Source: Setophaga petechia
Lineage: Eukaryota > Chordata > Aves > Passeriformes > Parulidae
DNA length: 64,000 bases
Assembly (NCBI GenBank): GCA_024362935.1
Contig: JANCRA010000009.1
Coordinates: forward strand, 31,219,166 to 31,283,165
Direction of reading: 5' to 3'
In this document: positions 34,942 through 47,830 of the stretch, one piece after another
Layout: each line of letters opens with the position of its first letter
How positions within the stretch are numbered: position 1 is the stretch's first letter
Notes under the pieces: model-generated
The model's database searches: none
What the model saw: only the letters and a program-made list of their open reading frames with translations
Told to the model about the DNA's origin: nothing
Made by a program: the position numbers and the translations under genes

Positions 34942-36940
34942 TTGTAAGGAAGGCGTCTTAGACAACTTTCCTTTTCTTGTTGCTACAAAACACTCTGCAG
35001 CCCTCTGTGCAACCCCTAGAGCACGACAGGAGATGTTTAGTGAGTGGGAACGTTTTCTCCTTGCGAGACATAGTGAAAAATCTATTTGCTTACATATAGG
35101 TGACAAGAAACGCTTACTGCAGTATACTGACAAGCTAATTGCTACACAGCACTGGGATTGTGTTAGCAGCTTGCAAAGTGTTAGAAAACAGTACTTTCCC
35201 ACTCTCTTGCCTTTCCCTTCACATTAATACTTGAAAGGAAGGCGTCTTAGACAACTTTCTTCTTCTTGTTTCAAAAAACTCTGCAGCCCTCTGTGCAACC
35301 TCTGCATCAGGATGGAAGGTGTTTAGTGAGCACCAACGTTTTCTCCTTGCGAGACATAGTGAAAAAGCTATATGCTTAGATGTAGGTAACAAGAAACACT
35401 TACTGTAGTGCACTGACAAGCTAGTTGCTACACAACACTGGGATTGTGTAAGCAGCTCTCAAAGTGATAGAAAACAGTACTTTCCCACTCTCTTGCCTTT
35501 CCCGTCACATTAATACTTGACAGGAAGGCGTCTTAGACAACTTTCTTTTTCTTGTTACAAAACACTCTGCAGCCCTCTGTGCAACTTCTAGAACACGATA
35601 GGGGATGTTTAGTGAGCAGGAAGGTTTTCTCCTTGTGAGACATAGTGAAAAAGCTATTTGCTTAGATGTAGGTAACAAGAAACACTTACTGCAGTGCACT
35701 GACAAGCTAATTGCTACACAGCACTGGGACTGTGTTAGCAGCTTGCACAGTGATAGAAAACAGTACTTTCCCACTCTCTTGCCTTTCCCTTCACATTAAT
35801 ACTTGAAGGCGTCTTAGACAACTTTCTTTTTCTTGTTGCAAAACACTCTGCAGCCCTCTGTGCAATATCTACAACACAATGGAAGTTGTTTAGTGAGCAG
35901 GAAGGTTTTCTCCTTGCGAGACATAGTGAAAATGCTATTTGCTTAGATGTAGGTGACAAGAAACACTTACTGCATTGCACTGACAAGCTAGGTGCTACAC
36001 AAGACTGGGATTGTGTAAGCAGCTTCCAAAGTGATAGAAAACAGTACTTTCCCACTCTCTTGCCTTTCCCTTCACATTAATACTTGAAAGGAAGGCGTCT
36101 TAGACAACTTACTTTTTCTTGTTGCAAAACACTCTGCAGCCCTCTGTGCAACTTCTACAACACGATAGGAGATGTTTAGTGAGCAGGAGCGTTTTCTCCT
36201 TGCGAGACATAGTGAAAAAGCTTTTTCCTTAGATGTCGGTAACAAGAAACACTTACTGCAGTGCACTGAAAAGCTAATTGCTACACAGCACTGGGATTGT
36301 GTTAGCAGCTTGCACAGTGAGAGAAAACAGTACTTTCTCACTCTCTTGCCTTTCCCTTCACATTAATACTTGAAAGGAAGGCGTCTTAGACAACTTTTTT
36401 TTCTTGTTGCAAAACACTCTGCAGCCCTCTGTGCAACTTCTACAACACGATAGGAGATGTTTAGTGAGAAGGAACGTTTTCTCCTTGCGAGACATAGTGA
36501 AAAAGCTATTTGCTTAGATGTAGGTAACAAGAAACACTTACTGCAGTGTACTGACAAGCTAATTGCTACACAGCTCTGGGATTGTGTTAGCAGCTTGCAC
36601 AGTGATAGAAAACAGTACTTTCCCACTCTCTTGCCTTTCCCTTCACATTAATACTTGAAAGGAAGGCGTCTTAGACAACTTTCTTTTTCTTGTTGCAAAA
36701 CACTCTGCAGCCCTCTGCGCAACTTCTAAAGCACGATGGAAGTTGTTTAGTGAGCAGCAACGTTTTCTCCTTGCGAGACATAGTGAAAAAGCTATTTGCT
36801 TAGATGTAGGTAACAAGAAACACTTTCTGCAGAGCACTGACAATATAATTGCTACAGAGCACTGGGATTGTGTTAGCAGCTTGAATAGTGATAGAAAACA
36901 GTACTTTCCCACTCTCTTGCCTTTCCCTTCACATTAATAC
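34942..36940 (+). repeat. HOR unit 8: W-Y-V*-U-T*-S-X (1,999 bp)
   Basis: Duplicate of unit 7. Private changes are GAGCACCAACG near 35333 and TTGTTACAAAAC near 35556. Confidence 0.88.
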
Positions 36941-39512
36941 TTGTAAGGAAGGCGTCTTAGACAACTTTCCTTTTCTTGTTGCTACAAAACACTCTGCAGC
37001 CCTCTGTGCAACCCCTAGAGCACGACAGGAGATGTTTAGTGAGTGGGAACGTTTTCTCCTTGCGAGACATAGTGAAAAATCTATTTGCTTACATATAGGT
37101 GACAAGAAACGCTTACTGCAGTATACTGACAAGCTAATTGCTACACAGCACTGGGATTGTGTTAGCAGCTTGCAAAGTGTTAGAAAACAGTACTTTCCCA
37201 CTCTCCTGCCTTTCCCTTCACATTAATACTTGAAAGGAAGGCGTCTTAGACAACTTTCTTCTTCTTGTTTCAAAAAACTCTGCAGCCCTCTGTGCAACCT
37301 CTGCATCACGATGGAAGGTGTTTAGTGAGCAGCAACGTTTTCTCCTTGCGAGACATAGTGAAAAAGCTATTTGCTTAGATGTAGGTAACAAGAAACACTT
37401 ACTGTAGTGCACTGACAAGCTAGTTGCTACACAACACTGGGATTGTGTAAGCAGCTCTCAAAGTGATAGAAAACAGTACTTTCCCACTCTCTTGCCTTTC
37501 CCTTCACATTAATACTTGACAGGAAGGCGTCGTCGACAACTTTCTTTTTCTGCTTTCAAATTACTTTGCAGCCCTCTGTGCAACATCTACAACACGATGG
37601 AAGTTGTTTAGTGAGCAGGAACGTTTTCTCCTTGCGAGACATAGTGAAAAAGCTATTTCCTTAGATCTAGGTAACAAGAAACACTTACTGCGGTGCACTG
37701 AAAAGCTAATTGCCACACAGCAGTGGGATTGTGTTAGCAGCTTGCACAGTGATAGAAAACAGTACTTTCTCACTCTCTTTCCTTTCCATTCACATTAATA
37801 CTTGAAAGGAAGGCGTCTTAGACAACTTTCTTTTTCTTGTTGCAAAACACTCTGCAGCCCTCTGTGCAACTTCTAGAACACGATAGGGGATGTTTAGTGA
37901 GCAGGAAGGTTTTCTCCTTGTGAGACATAGTGAAAAAGCTATTTGCTTAGATGTAGGTAACAAGAAACACTTACTGCAGTGCACTGACAAGCTAATTGCT
38001 ACACAGCACTGGGACTGTGTTAGCAGCTTGCACAGTGATAGAAAACAGTACTTTCCCACTCTCTTGCCTTTCCCTTCACATTAATACTTGAAGGCGTCTT
38101 AGACAACTTTCTTTTTCTTGTTGCAAAACACTCTGCAGCCCTCTGTGCAATATCTACAACACGATGGAAGTTGTTTAGTGAGCAGGAAGGTTTTCTCCTT
38201 GCGAGACATAGTGAAAATGCTATTTGCTTAGATGTAGGTGACAAGAAACACTTACTGCATTGCACTGACAAGCTAGGTGCTACACAAGACTGGGATTGTG
38301 TAAGCAGCTTCCAAAGTGATAGAAAACAGTACTTTCCCACTCTCTTGCCTTTCTCTTCACATTAATACTTGAAAGGAAGGCGTCTTAGACAACTTTCTTT
38401 TTCTTGCTTCAAAAAACTCTGCAGCCCTCTGTGCAACTTCTACAACACGATGGAAATTGTTTAGTGAGCAGGAGCGTTTTCTCCTTGCGAGACATAGTGA
38501 AAAAGCTTTTTCCTTAGATGTCGGTAACAAGAAACACTTACTGCAGTGCACTGAAAAGCTAATTGCTACACAGCACTGGGATTGTGTTAGCAGCTTGCAC
38601 AGTGATAGAAAACAGTACTTTCTCACTCTCTTGCCTTTCCCTTCACATTAATACTTGATAGGAAGGCTTCTTAGACAACTTTCTTTTTCTTGTTGCAAAA
38701 CACACTGCAGCCCTCTGTGCAACTTCTAGAACACGATAGGAGATGTTTAGTGAGAAGGAACGTTTTCTCCTTGCGAGACATAGTGAAAAAGCTATTTGCT
38801 TAGATGTAGGTAACAAGAAACACTTACTGCAGTGCACTGACAAGCTAATTGCTACACAGCACAGGGATTGTGTTAGCAGCTTGCACAGTGATAGAAAACA
38901 GTACTTTCCCACTCTCTTGCCTTTCCCTTCACATTAATACCTGAAAGCACACCTTCTTAGGCAACTTTCTTTTTCTTGTTGCAAAACACACTGCAGCCCA
39001 CTGTGCAACTTCTACAACACGATGGAAGTTGTTTAGTGAGCAGCAACGTTTTCTCCTTGCGAGACATAGTGAAAAAGCTATATGCTTAGATGTAGGTAAC
39101 AAGAAACACTTACTGCAGTGCACTGACAAGCTAATTGCTACACAGCACTGGGATTGTGTTAGCAGATTGCACAGTGATAGAAAACAGTACTTTCCCACTC
39201 TCTTGCCTTTCCCTTCACATTAATACTTGAAAGGAAGGCGTCTTAGACAACTTTCTTTTTCTTGTTGCAAAACACACTGCAGCCCTCTGTGCAACTTCTA
39301 CAACACGATGGAAGCTGTTTAGTGAGCAGGAACGTTTTCTCCTTGCGAGACATAGTGAAAAAGCTATTTGCTTAGATGTAGGTAACAAGAAACACTTACT
39401 GCAGTGCACTGAAAATCTAATTGCTACACAGCACTGGGATTGTGTTAGCAGCTTGAATAGTGATAGAAAACAGTACTTTCCCACTCTCTTGCCTTTCCCT
39501 TCACATTAATAC
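36941..39512 (+). repeat. HOR unit 9: W-Y-Z-V-U-T-R-Q-P/X (2,572 bp)
   Basis: Nine monomers. It begins as unit 6 (5,998 bp to the left) and then brings in types R (38655-38940), Q (38941-39226) and a P/X chimera (39227-39512). The first eight to nine monomers recur at 41221 (offset 4,280) and 51791 (offset 14,850). R has TTGATAGG and CAGCACAGGG. Q has CTGAAAGCACACC and CTATATGC. P has GAAGCTGTTTAG and CTGAAAATCTAATTG. Confidence 0.85.
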
Positions 39513-41220
39513 TTGTAAGGAAGGCGTCTTAGACAACTTTCCTTTTCTTGTTGCTACAAAACACTCTGCAGCCCTCTGTGCAACCCCTAGAGCACGACAG
39601 GAGATGTTTAGTGAGTGGGAACGTTTTCTCCTTGCGAGACATAGTGAAAAATCTATTTGCTTACATATAGGTGACAAGAAACGCTTACTGCAGTATACTG
39701 ACAAGCTAATTGCTACACAGCACTGGGATTGTGTTAGCAGCTTGGAAAGTGTTAGAAAACAGTACTTTCCCACTCTCTTGCCTTTCCCTTCACATTAATA
39801 CTTGAAAGGAAGGCGTCTTAGACAAATTTCTTCTTCTTGTTTCAAAAAACTCTGCAGCCCTCTGTGCAACCTCTGCATCACGATGGAAGGTGTTTAGTGA
39901 GCAGCAACGTTTTCTCCTTGCGAGACATAGTGAAAAAGCTATATGCTTAGATGTAGGTAACAAGAAACACTTACTGTAGTGCACTGACAAGCTAGTTGCT
40001 ACACAACACTGGGATTGTGTAAGCAGCTCTCAAAGTGATAGAAAACAGTACTTTCCCACTCTCTTGCCTTTCCCGTCACATTAATACTTGACAGGAAGGC
40101 GTCTTAGACAACTTTCTTTTTCTTGTTGCAAAACACTCTGCAGCCCTCTGTGCAACTTCTAGAACACGATAGGGGATGTTTAGTGAGCAGGAAGGTTTTC
40201 TCCTTGTGAGACATAGTGAAAAAGCTATTTGCTTAGATGTAGGTAACAAGAAACACTTACTGCAGTGCACTGACAAGCTAATTGCTACACAGCACTGGGA
40301 CTGTGTTAGCAGCTTGCACAGTGATAGAAAACAGTACTTTCCCACTCTCTTGCCTTTCCCTTCACATTAATACTTGAAGGCGTCTTAGACAACTTTCTTT
40401 TTCTTGTTGCAAAACACTCTGCAGCCCTCTGTGCAATATCTACAACACAATGGAAGTTGTTTAGTGAGCAGGAAGGTTTTCTCCTTGCGAGACATAGTGA
40501 AAATGCTATTTGCTTAGATGTAGGTGACAAGAAACACTTACTGCATTGCACTGACAAGCTAGGTGATACACAGCACTGGGATTGTGTAAGCAGCTTCCAA
40601 AGTGATAGAAAACAGTACTTTCTCACTCTCTTGCCTTTCCCTTCACATTAATACTTGAAGGCGTCTTAGACAACTTTTTTTTCTTGTTGCAAAACACTCT
40701 GCAGCCCTCTGTGCAACTTCTACAACACGATAGGAGATGTTTAGTGAGAAGGAACGTTTTCTCCTTGCGAGACATAGTGAAAAAGCTATTTGCTTAGATG
40801 TAGGTAACAAGAAACACTTACTGCAGTGTACTGACAAGCTAATTCCTACACAGCTCTGGGATTGTGTTAGCAGCTTGCACAGTGATAGAAAACAGTACTT
40901 TCCCACTCTCTTGCCTTTCCCTTCACATTAATACTTGAAAGGAAGGCGTCTTAGACAACTTTCTTTTTCTTGTTGCAAAACACTCTGCAGCCCTCTGCGC
41001 AACTTCTAAAGCACGATGGAAGTTGTTTAGTGAGCAGCAACGTTTTCTCCTTGCGAGACATAGTGAAAAAGCTATTTGCTTAGATGTAGGTAACAAGAAA
41101 CACTTTCTGCAGAGCACTGACAATATAATTGCTACAGAGCACTGGGATTGTGTTAGCAGCTTGAATAGTGATAGAAAACAGTACTTTCCCACTCTCTTGC
41201 CTTTCCCTTCACATTAATAC
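39513..41220 (+). repeat. HOR unit 10: W-Y-V*-U-S*-X (1,708 bp)
   Basis: Six monomers; T is missing. U (40374-40654) and the following S* (40655-40934, 280 bp) both start with the 5-bp-deleted TTGAAGGCGTC, so the exchange that removed T passed the U-type start to S. U here also ends with a T-like CTTTCTCACTC. Confidence 0.85.
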
Positions 41221-44200
41221 TTGTAAGGAAGGCGTCTTAGACAACTTTTCTTTTCTTGTTGCTACAAAACACTCTGCAGCCCTCTGTGCAACCCCTAGAG
41301 CACGACAGGAGATGTTTAGTGAGTGGGAACGTTTTCTCCTTGCGAGACATAGTGAAAAATCTATTTGCTTACATATAGGTGACAAGAAACGCTTACTGCA
41401 GTATACTGACAAGCTAATTGCTACACAGCACTGGGATTGTGTTAGCAGCTTGCAAAGTGTTAGAAAACAGTACTTTCCCACTCTCTTGCCTTTCCCTTCA
41501 CATTAATACTTGAAAGGAAGGCGTCTTAGACAACTTTCTTCTTCTTGTTTCAAAAAACTCTGCAGCCCTCTGTGCAACCTCTGCATCACGATGGAAGGTG
41601 TTTAGTGAGCAGCAACGTTTTCTCCTTGCGAGACATAGTGAAAAAGCTATTTGCTTAGATGTAGGTAACAAGAAACACTTACTGTAGTGCACTGACAAGC
41701 TAGTTGCTACACAACACTGGGATTGTGTAAGCAGCTCTCAAAGTGATAGAAAACAGTACTTTCCCACTCTCTTGCCTTTCCCTTCACATTAATACTTGAC
41801 AGGAAGGCGTCGTCGACAACTTTCTTTTTCTGCTTGCAAATTACTCTGCAGCCCTCTGTGCAACATCTACAACACGATGGAAGTTGTTTAGTGAGCAGGA
41901 ACGTTTTCTCCTTGCGAGACATAGTGAAAAAGCTATTTCCTTAGATCTAGGTAACAAGAAACACTTACTGCGGTGCACTGAAAAGCTAATTGCCACACAG
42001 CAGTGGGATTGTGTTAGCAGCTTGCACAGTGATAGAAAACAGTACTTTCTCACTCTCTTTCCTTTCCATTCACATTAATACTTGAAAGGAAGGCGTCTTA
42101 GACAACTTTCTTTTTCTTGTTGCAAAACACTCTGCAGCCCTCTGTGCAACTTCTAGAACACGATAGGGGATGTTTAGTGAGCAGGAAGGTTTTCTCCTTG
42201 TGAGACATAGTGAAAATGCTATTTGCTTAGATGTAGGTAACAAGAAACACTTACTGCAGTGCACTGACAAGCTAATTGCTACACAGCACTGGGACTGTGT
42301 TAGCAGCTTGCACAGTGATAGAAAACAGTACTTTCCCACTCTCTTGCCTTTCCCTTCACATTAATACTTGAAGTCGTCTTAGACAACTTTCTTTTTCTTG
42401 TTGCAAAACACTCTGCAGCCCTCTGTGCAATATCTACAACACAATGGAAGTTGTTTAGTGAGCAGGAAGGTTTTCTCCTTGCGAGACATAGTGAAAATGC
42501 TATTTGCTTAGATGTAGGTGACAAGAAACACTTACTGCATTGCACTGACAAGCTAGGTGCTACACAAGACTGGGATTGTGTAAGCAGCTTCCAAAGTGAT
42601 AGAAAACAGTACTTTCCCACTCTCTTGCCTTTCCCTTCGCATTAATACTTGAAAGGAAGGCGTCTTAGACAACTTTCTTTTTCTTGCTCCAAAAAACTCT
42701 GCAGCCCTCTGTGCAACTTCTACAACACGATGGAAATTGTTTAGTGAGCAGGAGCGTTTTCTCCTTGCGAGACATAGTGAAAAAGCTTTTTCCTTAGATG
42801 TCGGTAACAAGAAACACTTACTGCAGTGCACTGAAAAGCTAATTGCTACACAGCACTGGGATTGTGTTAGCAGCTTGCACAGTGATAGAAAACAGTACTT
42901 TCTCACTCTCTTGCCTTTCCCTTCACATTAATACTTGATAGGAAGGCTTCTTAGACAACTTTCTTTTTCTTGTTGCAAAACACACTGCAGCCCTCTGTGC
43001 AACTTCTAGAACACGATAGGAGATGTTTAGTGAGAAGGAACGTTTTCTCCTTGCGAGACATAGTGAAAAAGCTATTTGCTTAGATGTAGGTAACAAGAAA
43101 CACTTACTGCAGTGCACTGACAAGCTAATTGCTACACAGCACAGGGATTGTGTTAGCAGCTTGCACAGTGATAGAAAACAGTACTTTCCCACTCTCTTGC
43201 CTTTCCCTTCACATTAATACCTGAAAGCACACCTTCTTAGACAACTTTCTTTTTCTTGTTGCAAAACACACTGCAGCCCTCTGTGCAACTTCTACAACAC
43301 GATGGAAGTTGTTTAGTGAGCAGCAACGTTTTCTCCTTGCGAGACATAGTGAAAAAGCTATATGCTTAGATGTAGGTAACAAGAAACACTTACTGCAGTG
43401 CACTGACAAGCTAATTGCTACACAGCACTGGGATTGTGTTAGCAGCTTGCACAGTGATAGAAAACAGTACTTTCCCACTCTCTTGCCTTTCCCTTCACAT
43501 TAATACTTGAAAGGAAGGCGTCTTAGACAACTTTCTTTTTCTTGTTGAAAACACACTGCAGCCCTCTGTGCAACTTCTACAACACGATGGAAGCTGTTTA
43601 GTGAGCAGGAACGTTTTCTCCTTGCGAGACATAGTGAAAAAGCTATTTGCTTAGATGTAGGTAACAAGAAACACTTACTGCAGTGCACTGAAAATCTAAT
43701 TGCTACACAGCACTGGGATTGTGTTAGCAGCTTGCACAGTGATAGAAAACAGTACTTTCTCACTCTCTTGCCTTTCCCTTCACATTAATACTTGAAAGGA
43801 AGGCTTCTTAGACAACTTTCTTTTTCTTGTTGCAAAACACACTGCAGCCCTCTGTGCAACTTCTACAAGACGATGGAAATTGTTTAGTGAGCAGGAATGT
43901 TTTCTCCTTGCGAGACATAGTGAAAAAGCTATTTGCTTAGATGTAGGTAACAAGAAACCCTTACTGCAGTGCACTGACAAGCTAATTGCTACACAGCACT
44001 GGGATTGTGTTAGCAGCTTGCACAGGGATAGAAAACAGTACTTTCCCACTCTCTTGCCTTTCCCTTCACATTAATACTTGAAAGGAAGGCTTCTTAGACA
44101 ACTTTCTTTTTCTTTTTGCAAAACACACTGCAGCCCTCTGTGCAACTTCTAGAACACGATGGAACTTGTTTATTGAGCAGCAACGTTTTCTCCTTGCGAG

Positions 44201-47200
44201 ACATAGTGAAAAAGCTATTTGCTTAGATGTAGGTAACAAGAAACACTTACTGTAGTGCACTGAGAAGCTAGTTGCTACACAACACTGGGATTGTGTAAGC
44301 AGCTCTCAAAGTGATAGAAAACAGTACTTTCCCACTCTCTTGCCTTTCCCGTCACATTAATACTTGACAGGAAGGCGTCTTCGACAACTTTCTTTTTCTT
44401 GTTGCAAATTACTCTGCAGCCCTCTGTGCAACATCTACAACACGATGGAAGTTGTTTAGTGTGCAGGAACGTTTTCTCCTTGCGAGACATAGTGAAAAAG
44501 CTATTTGCTTAGATGTAGGTAACAAGAAACACTTACTGCGGTGCACTGAAAAGCTAATTGCCACACAGCAGTGGGATTGTGTTAGCAGCTTGCACAGTGA
44601 TAGAAAACAGTACTTTCTCACTCTCTTGCCTTTCCGTTCACATTAATACTTGAAAGGAAGGCGTCTTAGACAACTTTCTTTTTCTTGTTGCAAAACACAC
44701 TGCAGCCCTCTGTGCAACTTCTAGAACACGATAGGGGATGTTTAGTGAGCAGGAGCGTTTTCTCCTTGCGAGACATAGTGAAAAAGCTTTTTCCTTAGAT
44801 GTCGGTAACAAGAAACACTTACTGCAGTGCACTGAAAAGCTAATTGCTACACAGCACTGGGATTGTGTTAGCAGCTTGCACAGTGAGAGAAAACAGTACT
44901 TTCTCACTCTCTTGCCTTTCCCTTCACATTAATACTTGAAAGGAAGGCGTCTTAGACAACTTACTTTTTCTTGTTGCAAAACACTCTGCAGCCCTCTGTG
45001 CAGCTTCTACAACACGATAGGAGATGTTTATTGAGAAGGAACGTTTTCTCCTTGCGAGACATAGTGAAAAAGCTATTTGCTTAGATGTAGGTAACAAGAA
45101 ACACTTACTGCAGTGCACTGACAAGCTAATTGCTACACAGCTCTGGGATTGTGTTAGCAGCTTGCACAGTGATAGAAAACAGTACTTTCCCACTCTCTTG
45201 CCTTTCCCTTCACATTAATACTTGTAAGGAAGGCGTCTTAGACAACTTTCTTTTTCTTGTTGCAAAACACTCTGCAGCCCTCTGTGCAACTTCTAGAACA
45301 CGATAGGAGATGTTTAGTGAGCAGGAAGGTTTTCTCCTTGCGAGACATAGTGAAAAAGCTATATGCTTAGATGTAGGTAACAAGAAACACTTACTGTAGT
45401 GCACTGACAAGCTAATTGCTACACAGCACTGGGATTGTGTTAGCAGCTTGCACAGTGATAGAAACCAGTACTTTCCCACTCTCTTGCCTTTCCCTTCACA
45501 TTAATACTTGAAAGCACGGCTTCTTAGACAACTTTCTTTTTCTTGTTGCAAAACACACTGCAGCCCTCTGTGCAACTTCTACAATACGATGGAAGTTGTT
45601 TAGTGAGCAGCAAGGTTTTCTCCTTGCGAGACATAGTGAAAAAGCTATATGCTTAGATGTAGGTAACAAGAAACACTTACTGCAGTGCACTGACAAGCTA
45701 ATTGCTACACAGCTCTGGGATTGTGTTAGCAGCTTGCAAAGTGATAGAAAACAGTACTTTCTCACTCTCTTGCCTTTCCCTTCACATTAATACTTGAAAG
45801 GAAGGCGTCTTGGACAAGTTTCTTTTTCTTGCTTCAAAAAACGCTGCAACCCTCTGTGCAACTTCTACAACACGATGGAAGTTGTTTAGTGAGCAGGAGC
45901 GTTTTCTCCTTGCGAGACATAGTGAAAAACCTTTTTCCTTAGATGTCCGTTGCAAGAAACACTTACTGCAGTGCACTGAAAAGCTAATTGCTACACAGCA
46001 CTGGGATTGTGTTAGCAGCTTGCACAGTGATAGAAAACAGTACTTTCTCACTCTCTTGCCTTTCCCTTCACATTAATACTTGATAGGAAGGCTTCTTAGA
46101 CAACTTTCTTTTTCTTGTTTCAAAACACACTGCAGCCCTCTGTGCAACTTCTAGAACACGATAGGAGATGTTTAGTGAGAAGGAACGTTTTCTCCTTGCG
46201 AGACATAGTGAAAAAGCTATTTGCTTAGATGTAGGTAACAAGAAACACTTACTGCAGTGCACTGACAAGCTAATTGCTGCACAGCACAGGGATTGTGTTA
46301 GCAGCTTGCACAGTGATAGAAAAGAGTACTTTCCCACTCTCTTGCCTTTCCCTTCACATTAATACCTGAAAGCACACCTTCTTAGACAACTTTCTTTTTC
46401 TTGTTGCAAAACACACTGCAGCCCTCTGTGCAACTTCTACAACACGATGGAAGTTGTTTAGTGAGCAGCAACGTTTTCTCCTTGCGAGACATAGTGAAAA
46501 GCTATATGCTTAGATGTAGGTAACAAGAAACACTTACTGCAGTGCACTGACAAGCTAATTGCTACACAGCACTGGGATTGTGTTAGCAGCTTGCACAGTG
46601 ATAGAAAACAGTCCTTTCCCACTCTCTTGCCTTTCCCTTCACATTAATACTTGAAAGGAAGGCGTCTTAGACAACTTTTTTTTCTTGTTGCAAAACACAC
46701 TGCAGCCCTCTGTGCAACTTCTACAACACGATGGAAGCTGTTTAGTGAGCAGGAACGTTTTCTCCTTGCGAGACATAGTGAAAAAGCTATTTGCTTAGAT
46801 GTAGGTAACAAGAAACACTTACTGCAGTGCACTGACAAGCTAATTGCTACACAGCTCTGGGATTGTGTTAGCAGCTTGCACAGTGATAGAAAACAGTACT
46901 TTCTCACTCTCTTGCCTTTCCCTTCACATTAATACCTGAAAGGAAGGCTTCTTAGACAACTTTCTTTTTCTTGTTGCAAAACACACTGCAGCCCTCTGTG
47001 CAACTTCTACAACACGATAGGAGATGTTTAATGAGAAGGAACATTTTCTCCTTGCGAGACATAGTGAAAAAGCTATTTGCTTAGATGTAGGTAACAAGAA
47101 ACACTTACTGCAGTGCACTGACAAGCTAATTGCTACACAGCACTGGGATTGTGTTAGCAGCTTGCACAGTGATAGAAAACAGTACTTTCTCACTCTCTTG

Positions 47201-47830
47201 CCTTTCCATTCAAATTAATACGTGAAAGGAAGGTTTCTTAGACAACTTTCTTTTTCTTTTTGCAAAACACACAGCAGCCCTCAGTGCAACTTCTAGAACA
47301 CGATAGGAGATGTTTAGTGAGCAGGAAGGTTTTCTCCTTGCGAGACATAGTGAAAAAGCTATTTGCTTAGATGTAGGTAACAAGAAACACTTACTGCAGT
47401 GCACTGACAAGCTAATTGCTACACAGCACTGGGATTGTGTTAGCAGCTTGCACAGTGATAGAAAACAGTACTTTCCCACTCTCTTGCCTTTCCCTTCACA
47501 TTAATACTTGAAAGGACGGCGTCTTGGACAACTTTCTTTTTCTTGTTATAAAACACTCTGCAGCCCTCTGTGCAACTTCTAGAACACGATAGGAGATGTT
47601 TAGTGAGCAGGAAGGTTTTCTCCTTGCGAGACATAGTGAAAAAGCTATTTTCTTAGATGTAGGTAACAAGAAATACTTACTGCAGTGCACTGACAAGCTA
47701 ATTGCTACAGAGCACTGAGATTGTGTTAGCAGCTTGCAAAGTGATAGAAAACAGTACTTTCCCACTCTCTTGCCTTTCCCTTCACATTAATACCTGAAAG
47801 CACACCTTCTTAGACAACTTTCTTTTTCTT
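41221..47830 (+). repeat. 10.57-kb-offset duplication, left copy
   Basis: It matches 51791-58400. The offset is 10,570 at the start and 10,571-10,572 after two 1-bp indels (a deletion in CTTGTTGAAAACAC near 43,547 and a shorter T tract near 46,675). The order of more than 20 variant monomers is the same in both copies. Confidence 0.87.
46366..46650 (+). repeat. Type Q monomer with 1-bp deletion (marker Q')
   Basis: A 285-bp Q monomer with GTGAAAAGC instead of GTGAAAAAGC (A4 at 46497-46500). The same deletion recurs at 56937-57221, 60082-60366 and in the last, incomplete monomer 63794-64000, tracing one lineage through three duplications. Confidence 0.85.
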
